DNA of 9,525 nt from CAYWVK01 sp964461865 (GTDB lineage: Bacteria; Patescibacteriota; Microgenomatia; Levybacterales; UBA12049): positions 1 through 9,525 of the forward strand of contig CAYWVK010000022.1 in the NCBI GenBank assembly GCA_964461865.1, written 5' to 3'. The notes under the pieces were generated by a model. That model did no database searches. It was given only the letters and a program-made list of their open reading frames with translations, and was not told the origin of the DNA. Shown in pieces: positions 1-7,975 of the stretch. Both the position numbers and the translations under genes were made by a program. Position 1 is the first letter of the stretch, and every line of letters starts with the position of its first letter.

Positions 1-701
1 ATCCAGAAAAACGAAGATAAAGCAAAACCAAACAGTATTGAAAATGCTAAATTTACAATATATGATTTTTTAAACTTTAATTTTGACCAAAGAAAGATTC
101 CGTAAAATATTATAAAGGGCAAAAAGATTAAACTTAAGGCGTTATGAGATAAAACCAAAAAAGCAAAGGATATTGCTAATAATATCGAGTAAATATAATT
201 TTCTTTTTTAAATAATTTATAGGTAAAATATAAAACTAAAGGTAGCCAAATAAATGCAAAATTTTCCCCTATTGCTCCTCTAACATAAAGATCAACAAAT
301 CTATAAGGAGCATAAGCGTAAAGAATAGCACCAAAGATTGAAGCATCTTTTTTTAAAAATTGAGACAACCAAAGATACATAAATGTTCCTGATAAGAAAA
401 AACCAAGCGCAAAAATAATTTTTGTTGAATCAACAAAATTAAAACCTATTAAATAAAAAAATGAGGCAAAATATGAGGGAAGCGGATATAAAAACATTGG
501 AATCGGATGTCCGTATCCCCAATTAAGATTTCCTGCCCAGCGAGGAATAATATTTCCTTCAGATAAACTCTGGTAAAAGTTTGCTATCCTTGCAACATGA
601 TCTCTTCCGTCATGCGTAAAAGGTAAGCCGTTGTTTAAAAAGCTTAGTAATGGGAAAATTAAAAAACATGCAAGTATAATTATATGCCAATATTTTTTCA
701 T
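1..701 (-). CDS. PTPS-related (PF10131-like) polytopic membrane protein, C-terminus cut by window edge
   Basis: The frame is open from the ATG at 701-699 to the window edge, giving 233 complete codons. After a first membrane helix (about 5-22), an extracytoplasmic loop carries HDGRDH (30-35), R38, PRW (53-55) and GYGHP (62-66). Further on are PYR (132-134), DLYVRGAIGE (137-146) and LSHN (184-187), with hydrophobic helices between. This pattern matches the family named 'membrane protein 6-pyruvoyl-tetrahydropterin synthase-related', whose members are usually much longer; it is a GT-C-like integral membrane family, not a pterin enzyme. The loop acids D31/D34 sit where GT-C proteins keep their catalytic acid. 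The ATG overlaps the stop of the preceding gene as ATGA, and AGAAGG lies 8 bases upstream, so the start is well supported. It is the last visible gene of the operon and probably shares its role in surface glycan building. The exact reaction is unknown. Confidence 0.85.
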   Translation of the reverse strand, partial: MKKYWHIIILACFLIFPLLSFLNNGLPFTHDGRDHVARIANFYQSLSEGNIIPRWAGNLNWGYGHPIPMFLYPLPSYFASFFYLIGFNFVDSTKIIFALGFFLSGTFMYLWLSQFLKKDASIFGAILYAYAPYRFVDLYVRGAIGENFAFIWLPLVLYFTYKLFKKENYIYSILLAISFAFLVLSHNALSLIFLPFIIFYGIFLWSKLKFKKSYIVNLAFSILFGFALSSFFW

Positions 702-2233
702 TTCTCTAACCTTCTTTCTTGTACCAAAAATCCACTTGGCAATGTAACTGTTTTTATTATTTTACCTTCTTTAATAACCGTTTTTAACCATCCTTCATAA
801 CTCCATGGCTTACCAGGATCTTTTTCTATTAATAAATAAAAAGTATCTTTCTTTTCACTTCCAGGAATATATCCATATTTTTTTTGTCCATGCCACCAGA
901 TTAAGTAATCATACGGATATGTATAAACTGGTGGAGTAAAAACTAGCAAATTAAATGGCTTTCCTTTAGCATCTTTGTAAATATAATCTATCGCATCTAT
1001 TTTTCCTTTTAATTTTGCTGTCCCTCCATAATCAGAATAATCATGATTAAATGTTTTCACTGCACTTACTATTCCTAAGATAGATAAAACTACAATAACT
1101 AACAATGAAAACATAAATAATTTGCTTAATTTTCTTTTGAAAAATGAGTAAACAATGTAACAGAATAAAAGCAAATAGACTACATTTAAGTGTAATAAAT
1201 AAATATTCCAAACGGTATTTTTAAGTGGAGCAAATACCAAAAAGGTAATTGGAATTAAAATGATTAAATAACTAAAAAAATGCTTAAACTTAATATTCTT
1301 CTCACTAACAATAAAATAAATTGAAAAAGCGATAATCAAAAATAAGAAAATGTAAGAATAATAATTTGTTGGAAAAGTGTTTCTAAATCCATCCATAAAC
1401 GATTTAAAGTGGTCTAGTGCATAGAATAAATTTGAATGACTAGCAACAACTGAATCATGTTTCGTAGTAAAATAAGAAACAATTCCTCTGAATCCTAAAA
1501 AATTATGACGCACCTCAAAAAGGAACATTGGTAAATATCCTAAAATAAATCCTAAGACTAAATATAAATATGGTTTTATTTTTGTTCTAAATAGAAAAAT
1601 GGAATAAGCTATTAATCCCAATGATAAAGGTACCGCAACCGCAAGTTCAAAATTATATATAAAACCGGCGAAAAATGCTGCTAAAAAGATGTAAGTTTTC
1701 TTTTTTGAATCTAATAAATAAGTAAAATATAAAGAAACAAAAATAAAAAAAGTTGGAGGATTAGGACTCCAAATAAATCGGGACTGAGCAATAAACACCG
1801 GCGAAATACTTATAAGCAAGGCTAAAAGTAATCCTCCGAATTTGCCAAATAATTTCTGCCCAAAATAGTATCCAAAGAGAACCGTTGCTAAACCAAAAAA
1901 TAGCATTAACATAACCACATTTGCTGGATTACCATTAAAAAGAACAAAAGGAACCGTTAACATATAATAATACATTGGGCCATGAAATATTCCCGATAAA
2001 CCCGCTTGTCCGGCTCCAACCTCTGTTCCAATTAAAATTAATTTATGATTTACTACAATATTTTTTGCCGCCTGCATTTCTCTACCTTGGTCAAACAAAA
2101 ATATAGGATTTTGATTAAGAACTTCTGTTGATCTTGGAAAAAATGAGAGAAAAGCTACTAACAAAACAACAATTATAAAAAACGACTTATTAATTCGTTT
2201 ATTTCTAATCAAATTTGAAAAAAATTTACTCAT
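698..2233 (-). CDS. GT-C/GT39-like membrane glycosyltransferase, family A (511 aa)
   Basis: This predicted polytopic enzyme probably transfers a sugar from a polyprenyl-phosphate carrier on the outer face of the membrane. After a basic N-terminus and one helix (about 19-33), the first loop has FDQGRE (47-52); D48 is the likely catalytic-base position and R51/E52 follow it. GIFHGPMYYY (81-90) is the family A loop motif, WSPNPP (155-160) and FEVRHNF (239-245) follow, and about ten helices run to about 392. A C-terminal extracytoplasmic domain (about 395-511) contains TPPV (433-436) and WWHGQKKYGY (446-455), nearly the same as in the gene at 3527-5032, so the two are full-length paralogues. The ATG directly follows the TAG of the upstream gene (TAGATG), which fixes the start. 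The stop is TGA, overlapping the next gene's ATG. Acceptor and donor sugar are unknown. Confidence 0.9.
   Translation of the reverse strand: MSKFFSNLIRNKRINKSFFIIVVLLVAFLSFFPRSTEVLNQNPIFLFDQGREMQAAKNIVVNHKLILIGTEVGAGQAGLSGIFHGPMYYYMLTVPFVLFNGNPANVVMLMLFFGLATVLFGYYFGQKLFGKFGGLLLALLISISPVFIAQSRFIWSPNPPTFFIFVSLYFTYLLDSKKKTYIFLAAFFAGFIYNFELAVAVPLSLGLIAYSIFLFRTKIKPYLYLVLGFILGYLPMFLFEVRHNFLGFRGIVSYFTTKHDSVVASHSNLFYALDHFKSFMDGFRNTFPTNYYSYIFLFLIIAFSIYFIVSEKNIKFKHFFSYLIILIPITFLVFAPLKNTVWNIYLLHLNVVYLLLFCYIVYSFFKRKLSKLFMFSLLVIVVLSILGIVSAVKTFNHDYSDYGGTAKLKGKIDAIDYIYKDAKGKPFNLLVFTPPVYTYPYDYLIWWHGQKKYGYIPGSEKKDTFYLLIEKDPGKPWSYEGWLKTVIKEGKIIKTVTLPSGFLVQERRLEK
710..715 (-). promoter_or_regulatory. Ribosome binding site for the PTPS-related gene
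   Basis: The mRNA reads AGAAGG followed by an 8-base spacer and the ATG at 701-699. The site lies inside the last codons of the preceding glycosyltransferase gene. Together with the ATGA overlap it suggests coupled translation of the two genes. Confidence 0.55.
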
Positions 2234-3523
2234 CTAATAAACTACAACTCCTTTTTTATTCATATAATAATAGTATAAATAAGATTCCGGATCACCTTCG
2301 GTATATTCTATCCTCATCGTTTTATTAATTTTTTCTAAAACATTTATTCTTCTGTCGTGAAGCGTTGTATCGTTTCTCGTAAAAAAACCAATTAAATTAA
2401 AATATGCATAAAATCCAAGCAGTAATATAATAATAATTTTGGGAATAATATTTTTTATATTAAAAATAAGACTAAAGAAATATGAAATTATAATTAGAGT
2501 TACAAATCTATTTACGCTGAAATAATAATCGCTTATCTCACCTTTATAAGTTGAAAAAACTAGAAGGGGAATTAAAAACCAAAGAACCATTAAAAAACAA
2601 AACATTACTTTTTCTCTTGACCTATTTTTATAAAGGTATAAAACGATAAATAATGGTGGAAGCAAATATTTCAAAAACTTTAATATCTTAAAATAAAAAT
2701 AATGTTCAAATTGAATAAATCCATCCCCCACTAATTGCATTACTCTTCTTAAATGAAAACCATGATAGTAAGTAGCCAGATAATTTGATAAGTTAGATGT
2801 TTGTGAATTTCCTTGCTTAATTTGCGCAATAACATTTGGAACAAGCCAAATTAAAAATAAAGGAATAGAAATTAATATATATTTAATTGTTTCTTTGTTT
2901 CGTGGAAAAAATGGTAAAGAAAGAATAACAATTATTGGAAAAAATATTGATGTAAAGTGAATTTGAAAAGAAAACCCTATTGCAAGAGAAAGAAAAATTA
3001 TATATTTCGGATTTCCTGTAATTACCTTATATAGAAAATAGAAGATTAGAATTGATATTCCAGGAATAAAATTTACTGGCCACTGAATTCTATCAAATAT
3101 TATTCCATTAAATGCTACAGTATTTATAAATACTGCAATAATTGCAACTTGATAAGAAAAAATTTTCTTTGCAACATAAAATAATGCCCAAAAAGTAAAT
3201 ATACCACTAAATCCTGCAAATATACCCGATGCAATTGGATCTAGGCTAAATACCCAATAAAACAGAGAAATTAAATAATAATAAGCCGGCCCGATAAAAA
3301 TACCACTGTTTCCTTTAGCAACCATTCCAACCAATGGCCATCTCCCGTCTTGAATGAGTCCTTTTGCTACCCATGCATTATCAACTTGGTCATATCCGAA
3401 TGGATTCATTCCCTCAATGTTATAAAAACGAAGAAATATATCAAGAATAAATATTAATATCGTAACTATGAAAAATTTATTTTTAAAATTTGATTTCCAG
3501 AATTTTTTTAATTTTTTTTTCAT
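2234..3523 (-). CDS. Short divergent GT-C-like membrane glycosyltransferase, family A (429 aa)
   Basis: This polytopic protein is related to its two neighbours but 70-80 residues shorter. A basic N-terminus (1-16) precedes a first helix (about 17-31). The first loop reads GYDQVDN (43-49), keeping the Asp position (D45) but losing the Gly-Arg that follows it in the paralogues. GIFIGPAYYY (74-83) is the family A motif, with DRIQWP (144-149) and QIHF (187-190) after it. About ten helices extend to about 381. The C-terminal tail is only about 45 residues and lacks the TPPV/GQKKY domain of its neighbours. Its ATG lies 3 bases after the upstream TAA, in the same frame, and its TAG abuts the next ATG. 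No Shine-Dalgarno sequence is well placed; a strong AAAGGAGGG lies 30 bases upstream. The sequence is intact, so it looks like a specialised paralogue rather than a decayed copy. Its activity is uncertain. Confidence 0.85.
   Translation of the reverse strand: MKKKLKKFWKSNFKNKFFIVTILIFILDIFLRFYNIEGMNPFGYDQVDNAWVAKGLIQDGRWPLVGMVAKGNSGIFIGPAYYYLISLFYWVFSLDPIASGIFAGFSGIFTFWALFYVAKKIFSYQVAIIAVFINTVAFNGIIFDRIQWPVNFIPGISILIFYFLYKVITGNPKYIIFLSLAIGFSFQIHFTSIFFPIIVILSLPFFPRNKETIKYILISIPLFLIWLVPNVIAQIKQGNSQTSNLSNYLATYYHGFHLRRVMQLVGDGFIQFEHYFYFKILKFLKYLLPPLFIVLYLYKNRSREKVMFCFLMVLWFLIPLLVFSTYKGEISDYYFSVNRFVTLIIISYFFSLIFNIKNIIPKIIIILLLGFYAYFNLIGFFTRNDTTLHDRRINVLEKINKTMRIEYTEGDPESYLYYYYMNKKGVVVY
2248..2253 (-). 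promoter_or_regulatory. Shine-Dalgarno AAGGAG with long spacer
   Basis: The mRNA carries AAGGAG 14 bases before the ATG at 2233-2231, within the last codons of the upstream gene. The spacer is longer than usual. The start cannot be moved upstream, because the codon before the ATG is the in-frame TAG that ends the upstream gene. Reinitiation after that stop may help. Confidence 0.4.
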
Positions 3524-3526
3524 ATC

Positions 3527-5032
3527 TTAATGAATTCTTGTTTGCACAATAATCCCTCCTTTTATTTTTTCTGATTTAATAATCTCTCCATCTTCTTGTC
3601 TTTGCTTAAGCCAATCATTAAGCCTTGACTGATATTGCAAATCCGGTTCAATAATAAAAAATGCTAAGTTCTCCTGAACCGATGATTGATACTTGTATTT
3701 TTTTTGACCATACCACCTGAAAAGGTATTGATAAGTATAATCATGAACAGGAGGCGTATAAACTACATACTTAAATCTTTTACCATTTGCCTGATTATAA
3801 ACATAATCAATAACAGCAAGCTGGTTTCTGTAAACTGAAGAATCTCCCTCCCATAATGGAGCAGTTACGTTTTTAACCACATTAAAGGGATTAATGTTAA
3901 CAAAAAATAAAACAAGCGCTAACAATAAAGCAAACCACTTACTTGGGAATTTCATCCAAACCAAATAAGTAGCAATTCCTAAAAGAAGAATGTAAAACAC
4001 TGGAAGACCAACTAAATAATGAGGCCAAATATCATGGCTAAAAAACGTTGTTCCAACAACAAAAATAAAGACAACAATGATTGATGTTTTACTAAAATTT
4101 TTAATTACTAATTCTGCTTTCTTATATAAGAAAAGAAAACTAATAATGATAAATATTAAAAATGTAAAACCTAATATTTCATTTTCCATAGTTAATGTTT
4201 GATTAAATTGATCAAAAAATATACCAAGTCTATTTGACAAAATATTTGCTATAGATGGTAAGTTATTAGAAGAATCACCATTTGTTAAAAAGTTTAAAAA
4301 TGCCTTTGTCATTAAAAATTGATGTCTTAATTCAAATAATATTCTTGGCGAAAATATAACAAGAACTCCTATTATAAAAACGCCTATCTGTTTTAATGTT
4401 ATGTGTTTATTCACGATTAAGATAACTGAAAAGATAATTCCAAAGAATAATAGAAGTCCAAAAACAATTTCCAAATCAATATTTAAAGCAAGAAGCACTC
4501 CTAATAAAAAATAGTATCTTAATTTACTTTTGTTTTCTTTAGAATAGATTTTATTTAAAACAAGTAAAATAAAGATAACAAATAAAGGGGCTATATTAGG
4601 ATTCCATATTTGAGCTGATAGAGAAATCATTGTCGAAGAAACTGATATTAGTAATGATAATAATATCCCCAAGAATGTTTTACCAATTTTTTTACCAAGA
4701 ATAAAACCAAGAAATATTGAAACAATTCCAATTAACGCCATTATAAATGCTATTCCCTGAGGATTACCCATAAAAATTATAAAAAAAGGAGTAAGCATGT
4801 AGTACCACCATGGTCCATAAAATACACCTGGAAGACCCGTTGTAGCACCTATAAGAGGAATTCTATGATCATAGACTATATTTGCCAGAGCAAGCATGTC
4901 TCTTCCTACATCATAAGTAAATGCAAATGAATTTGTAAAAACACCCTGAAGTCTTAAAAAAGAACCAAATATTAAAAATAGATACAACAATAAATATTCC
5001 TTTTTTAGTAAAAATGATAATTTCTTTTTCAT
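3527..5032 (-). CDS. GT-C/GT39-like membrane glycosyltransferase, family A (501 aa)
   Basis: This is a full-length paralogue of the gene at 698-2233. After a first helix (about 13-28), the first loop reads TYDVGRDM (39-46), with D41 the likely catalytic-base position and R44/D45 following. GVFYGPWWYYML (69-80) is the family A motif; WNPN (143-146) and FELRHQF (233-239) match the sister protein. HDIWPHY (333-339) lies in a later loop. About eleven helices lead to a C-terminal extracytoplasmic domain (about 385-501) with TPPV (426-429) and WYGQKKYKY (440-448). By family analogy it uses a polyprenyl-phosphate sugar; the specificity cannot be read. The ATG lies 3 bases after the upstream TAA (TAAAAAATG), in the same frame, with a weak AGGG 9 bases upstream at 5042-5045. 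The stop is TAA. Confidence 0.9.
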   Translation of the reverse strand: MKKKLSFLLKKEYLLLYLFLIFGSFLRLQGVFTNSFAFTYDVGRDMLALANIVYDHRIPLIGATTGLPGVFYGPWWYYMLTPFFIIFMGNPQGIAFIMALIGIVSIFLGFILGKKIGKTFLGILLSLLISVSSTMISLSAQIWNPNIAPLFVIFILLVLNKIYSKENKSKLRYYFLLGVLLALNIDLEIVFGLLLFFGIIFSVILIVNKHITLKQIGVFIIGVLVIFSPRILFELRHQFLMTKAFLNFLTNGDSSNNLPSIANILSNRLGIFFDQFNQTLTMENEILGFTFLIFIIISFLFLYKKAELVIKNFSKTSIIVVFIFVVGTTFFSHDIWPHYLVGLPVFYILLLGIATYLVWMKFPSKWFALLLALVLFFVNINPFNVVKNVTAPLWEGDSSVYRNQLAVIDYVYNQANGKRFKYVVYTPPVHDYTYQYLFRWYGQKKYKYQSSVQENLAFFIIEPDLQYQSRLNDWLKQRQEDGEIIKSEKIKGGIIVQTRIH

Positions 5033-5035
5033 TTT

Positions 5036-5492
5036 TTAAGTCCCTGCTATTCTCATTGCCGGAGTTCCGTCTAAATTATATATAGTTTTAAGAGCTGCTT
5101 GTTGAGGAATTTCATCAGGATTTCCTACATACAATACGTTTTTTTCTAATGAATCATTTCCCCAGTTAATTGGCCTAAATTCGTATTTTCCATAACTTTG
5201 ATGAGCTGCAAAACTTCCTGAACTATTTTCTCCGATTTTCTGATATTTACTTGGCGGATATTTTAAATAAAAAGCAAAAAACATATAAGACTTATCCATT
5301 GGCTGTTTATCAGAAATTACTATTTTTTTGAAATTGTCTTGAATTGGTTTTATCTCATTAATTGCTTTTTCATATCCATATTGCCAATCCTGTGAGTAAT
5401 AGTAATTCTGTTGTACAAAATATTGATTTAGGAAAAATGAAAAGTTAAAAATAAAAACAGATGCAAAGATTACGTACAAAACATATTTTATT
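5036..5492 (-). CDS. C-terminal part of a GT-C/GT39 family B glycosyltransferase, broken by the assembly gap
   Basis: The frame enters from the run of Ns and continues for 151 codons to TAA. The first possible start (TTG at 5479-5477) is not believable, because four more in-frame codons lead back into the gap and the protein would begin inside a membrane helix. What remains is the last helix followed by the extracytoplasmic domain: WQYGYEKAI, a hydrophobic-aromatic stretch (MFFAFYLKYPPSKY), NVLYVGNP, and IYNLDGTPA near the end. Each block aligns with the C-terminus of the complete family B gene at 6326-7975 (WQYGYKESI, YYLFYTKTDPSEF, KVLYV, FYRLDGKEA). Most likely it is the 3' part of the same gene as 5593-6333, with roughly 140 residues hidden by the gap. 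A chimeric join of two paralogues cannot be excluded. Confidence 0.85.
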
Positions 5493-5592
5493 NNNNNNNN
5501 NNNNNNNNNNNNNNNNNNNNNNNNNNNNNNNNNNNNNNNNNNNNNNNNNNNNNNNNNNNNNNNNNNNNNNNNNNNNNNNNNNNNNNNNNNNN
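5493..5592. other. Assembly gap of 100 Ns
   Basis: Exactly 100 Ns are present, a conventional placeholder length rather than a measured one. The gap falls within a glycosyltransferase gene. The flanking reading frames do not join across 100 bases; a real gap of 3k+2 bases would restore a single frame. Alignment with the neighbouring family B gene suggests a missing segment of about 430 bases. Confidence 0.98.
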
Positions 5593-6333
5593 ACTTGTTC
5601 CCTTAACTCTTAAAAGAGATGAGCTATCGCTTAATATATACATTACCATTGGCATTAAAATTGCAATTACAAGAATTACAGAGGAAATTAAATATTTTTT
5701 ACTTAAAAGCAGTAACTGCTTTCTGTAAATTAAAATTAATGCAATGACAAGAAGCGGAGTAAAAACCCTGGTGCTCTGATATATGTATGGAGATAATCCA
5801 ATAAATATTGCTGATATTAATAATAGCCATGGTTTTTTAAGCCCCTTTAAAAAAAATAAAGTAATTAAGATATTAAAAGAAGAACCAACATTTGCCTCAA
5901 AAGCAACTCTTGAGAATTGCATCGACCAAGGAGAAATTGCTAATAAAAAACTTGATAATAATGCTAAATAATCTCTATATTTATAATCCTTAAATAACTC
6001 CCTGATTAAAAAGAAAACAGAGATAACTGAAATTACCCCAAAAATTGCTGATGGAAGCCTAACTGCAAATACATTTAAGCCAAAAACTAGAATTGATGGA
6101 ATCGTAAGATAAGTATAAAGTGCAGGTTTATAATCATCAAAAGAACGAAGAACAACCGGTAAAAATTTATTAAATTCATCCCTTCCTGTTTCAATAATTG
6201 AATAAGCATTAAAACCTAGGGCTACCTCATCCCAATCAGGAGAAGGTGGAACATTACCTAATTGCCATAATCTTAACACTAAAGCAAAAAGTATAATTAT
6301 TGAAAATAATATCCAAGTAATTTTTTTAGTCAT
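5593..6333 (-). CDS. N-terminal part of a GT-C/GT39 family B glycosyltransferase, broken by the assembly gap
   Basis: There are 247 codons before the run of Ns. After a first helix (about 6-22) comes PDWDEVALGFNAYSI (32-46), the first-loop acidic motif with D33, D35 and E36. The second loop has GRDEF (50-54) and DDYKP (66-70), the D-x-K-P motif of this GT39-like group. SPWSMQFSRVAFEAN (134-148) matches the gene upstream almost residue for residue. Hydrophobic helices continue to the gap. By analogy this is a polyprenyl-phosphate-sugar transferase of the outer membrane face. I chose the ATG at 6333, which overlaps the upstream stop by 8 bases (ATGACTAA). An in-frame TTG at 6345 would add four residues but has only a weak purine stretch before it. 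It probably forms one gene with 5036-5492. Confidence 0.88.
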
Positions 6334-7975
6334 ATGTATAAGCAACTAAAGCTTCTTTTCCGTCTAAACGGTAAAAAGTTTTTAATATGTTTATGTTTTC
6401 CGGTAATTTATAATGCGTATTTACATATAAAACTTTATTTTCCTTACTTAATGAATAATCATAACCCTCTGGGAAAAGATATTTACCAAAACCTAATATT
6501 TTTACAAATCCAAACGGGTCTCTTTGAACCTTCATTGTTTTTCTAAATTCACTAGGATCTGTTTTTGTGTAGAATAAATAATAAACATAAGGTCTTCCTA
6601 ATTCACTGGTAACTTGTATATAATCATAATTTTTTTCAACCGACTTTACATATTCAATTGATTCTTTGTATCCATATTGCCACTCGCTTGAATACTCAAA
6701 AGAGTAATGATTAAAATAATTATGTAAAAAGTAGGAAACATTTAAAAACAAAAGGATAGATAAAATAATTATTACTGTATTTTTTATCCATTTTTGTTTA
6801 TATTTTTTAAGCCATAATAAAAAACAAACAAAGCCATAAGCAGTCAATGTTTGAAACATAGGAAGAGTCGTCTCAATCCTTAAAGCATGAGGCGTTTCCC
6901 TTGCAGTTGCAGCAGGAATTATACCAAGCAATAACCAGCTTGGAATAAGCCACCAATTATCCTCTTTTTTTCGTATTAAAAGAAATATTCCACTAATAAA
7001 GAATACTATATCCCATATATACATTTGACCAACATCCTGAATAGAAAACTTTGGATTTCCATCTCCTTTTATAAAAAGGAAATTTGGATTTAAATTATCA
7101 AAATAATGTCTGACATATTCAAGAGAATACAAAACCCTTCTGTTATTAATAATATTTGACCACAAAGCATTTCCATCGTTTTGAATTTGCTGATTAGCTT
7201 TCTCAACCACACTTATATCTGAGAAAATATTAACTTCTTTAAACCTTAAACTTGCCTGCGGAGATAATAAAAAGGAAACAACAGGAGCAAGGATTAAAAG
7301 ACCAAGAATAATAGCAAAAATTGTTTGTTTTTTAATTTCTAATAGTTTTTTTCTAAAAGCATATAAAAGAAGCAATAATAAAAGCGGAGCTACTATTCTT
7401 GAGGTATTAAACGTATATATTGATAAGGCAAAAGAAAAAGCCGAAAGCAAGAGATACCATTTCCTATCCTGTACGCCTGCTAAAAATGCCCAAACACCCA
7501 AAACTATAAAGAAGCTAGCAATATTTGCTTCAAATGCTGCACGAGAAAGCATAATATGCCAAGGAGAAATTGCTAAGAATAATGCAGAAAATAAAGCATA
7601 TAAATTATTATTTTTTGATTTAAAAAATATTCTTTTTACCAAAAAAAATGTCATAAATACCGTTAATACTCCAAAAAAAGCAGATGGAATCCTTACAGCA
7701 AGCTCATTAAGACCAAAAAGAAAAATAGGCAATACTGTTAAATATGCATAAATAGGGGGCTTAAAATCTCCAAATGACTCAAGATAGTCATAAGGTAAAA
7801 ATCTTCCAAACTCATCTTTTCCGTCAATTCCTATTGAATAGGCATTATATCCCCAGGCAGCCTCATCCCAAGTTAAACTTGGTGGGTTTTGCCCTAAGTT
7901 ATAAAAACGAAGTGCAAACGCAAGAATAATTATTAATACGATTAAAAAATTTTTGTTTAAAAACCTATACATCAT
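6326..7975 (-). CDS. GT-C/GT39-like membrane glycosyltransferase, family B, complete (549 aa)
   Basis: This is the only complete family B member here and the reference for its neighbours. A first helix (about 10-26) is followed by LTWDEAAWGYNAYSI (34-48) with the acidic pair D37/E38. The second loop has GKDEFGRFLP (52-61) and GDFKPP (69-74). SPWHIMLSRAAFEAN (137-151) precedes a helical core. A long loop at about 240-310 is followed by ATARETPHALR (356-366), a His/Arg loop recurring in this family. The last helix ends near 415, and a C-terminal extracytoplasmic domain begins with WQYGYKESI (432-440) and ends with YRLDGKEA (535-542). The predicted role is sugar transfer from a polyprenyl-phosphate donor; substrate unknown. 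The start is ambiguous: TTG at 7978, or ATG at 7975 or 7972. I chose 7975, which overlaps the upstream TGA as TGATG. The stop is TAA. Confidence 0.9.
   Translation of the reverse strand: MMYRFLNKNFLIVLIIILAFALRFYNLGQNPPSLTWDEAAWGYNAYSIGIDGKDEFGRFLPYDYLESFGDFKPPIYAYLTVLPIFLFGLNELAVRIPSAFFGVLTVFMTFFLVKRIFFKSKNNNLYALFSALFLAISPWHIMLSRAAFEANIASFFIVLGVWAFLAGVQDRKWYLLLSAFSFALSIYTFNTSRIVAPLLLLLLLYAFRKKLLEIKKQTIFAIILGLLILAPVVSFLLSPQASLRFKEVNIFSDISVVEKANQQIQNDGNALWSNIINNRRVLYSLEYVRHYFDNLNPNFLFIKGDGNPKFSIQDVGQMYIWDIVFFISGIFLLIRKKEDNWWLIPSWLLLGIIPAATARETPHALRIETTLPMFQTLTAYGFVCFLLWLKKYKQKWIKNTVIIILSILLFLNVSYFLHNYFNHYSFEYSSEWQYGYKESIEYVKSVEKNYDYIQVTSELGRPYVYYLFYTKTDPSEFRKTMKVQRDPFGFVKILGFGKYLFPEGYDYSLSKENKVLYVNTHYKLPENINILKTFYRLDGKEALVAYTYD

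Noticed and set aside
1..701. Pterin biosynthesis enzyme
   Set aside because: The family name mentions 6-pyruvoyl-tetrahydropterin synthase, but the protein is polytopic and shows no zinc-binding histidine triad of that enzyme. The name is a historical label.
3511..3520. T-rich run on the plus strand as a transcription terminator
   Set aside because: The run lies within Lys codons of a minus-strand gene, reads as poly-A in that transcript, and has no hairpin before it. Similar runs elsewhere follow from AT-rich coding.
5477..5479. TTG as the start of a separate 147-residue protein
   Set aside because: The frame stays open into the Ns, the protein would begin within a membrane helix, and its content matches the C-terminus of a longer family member.
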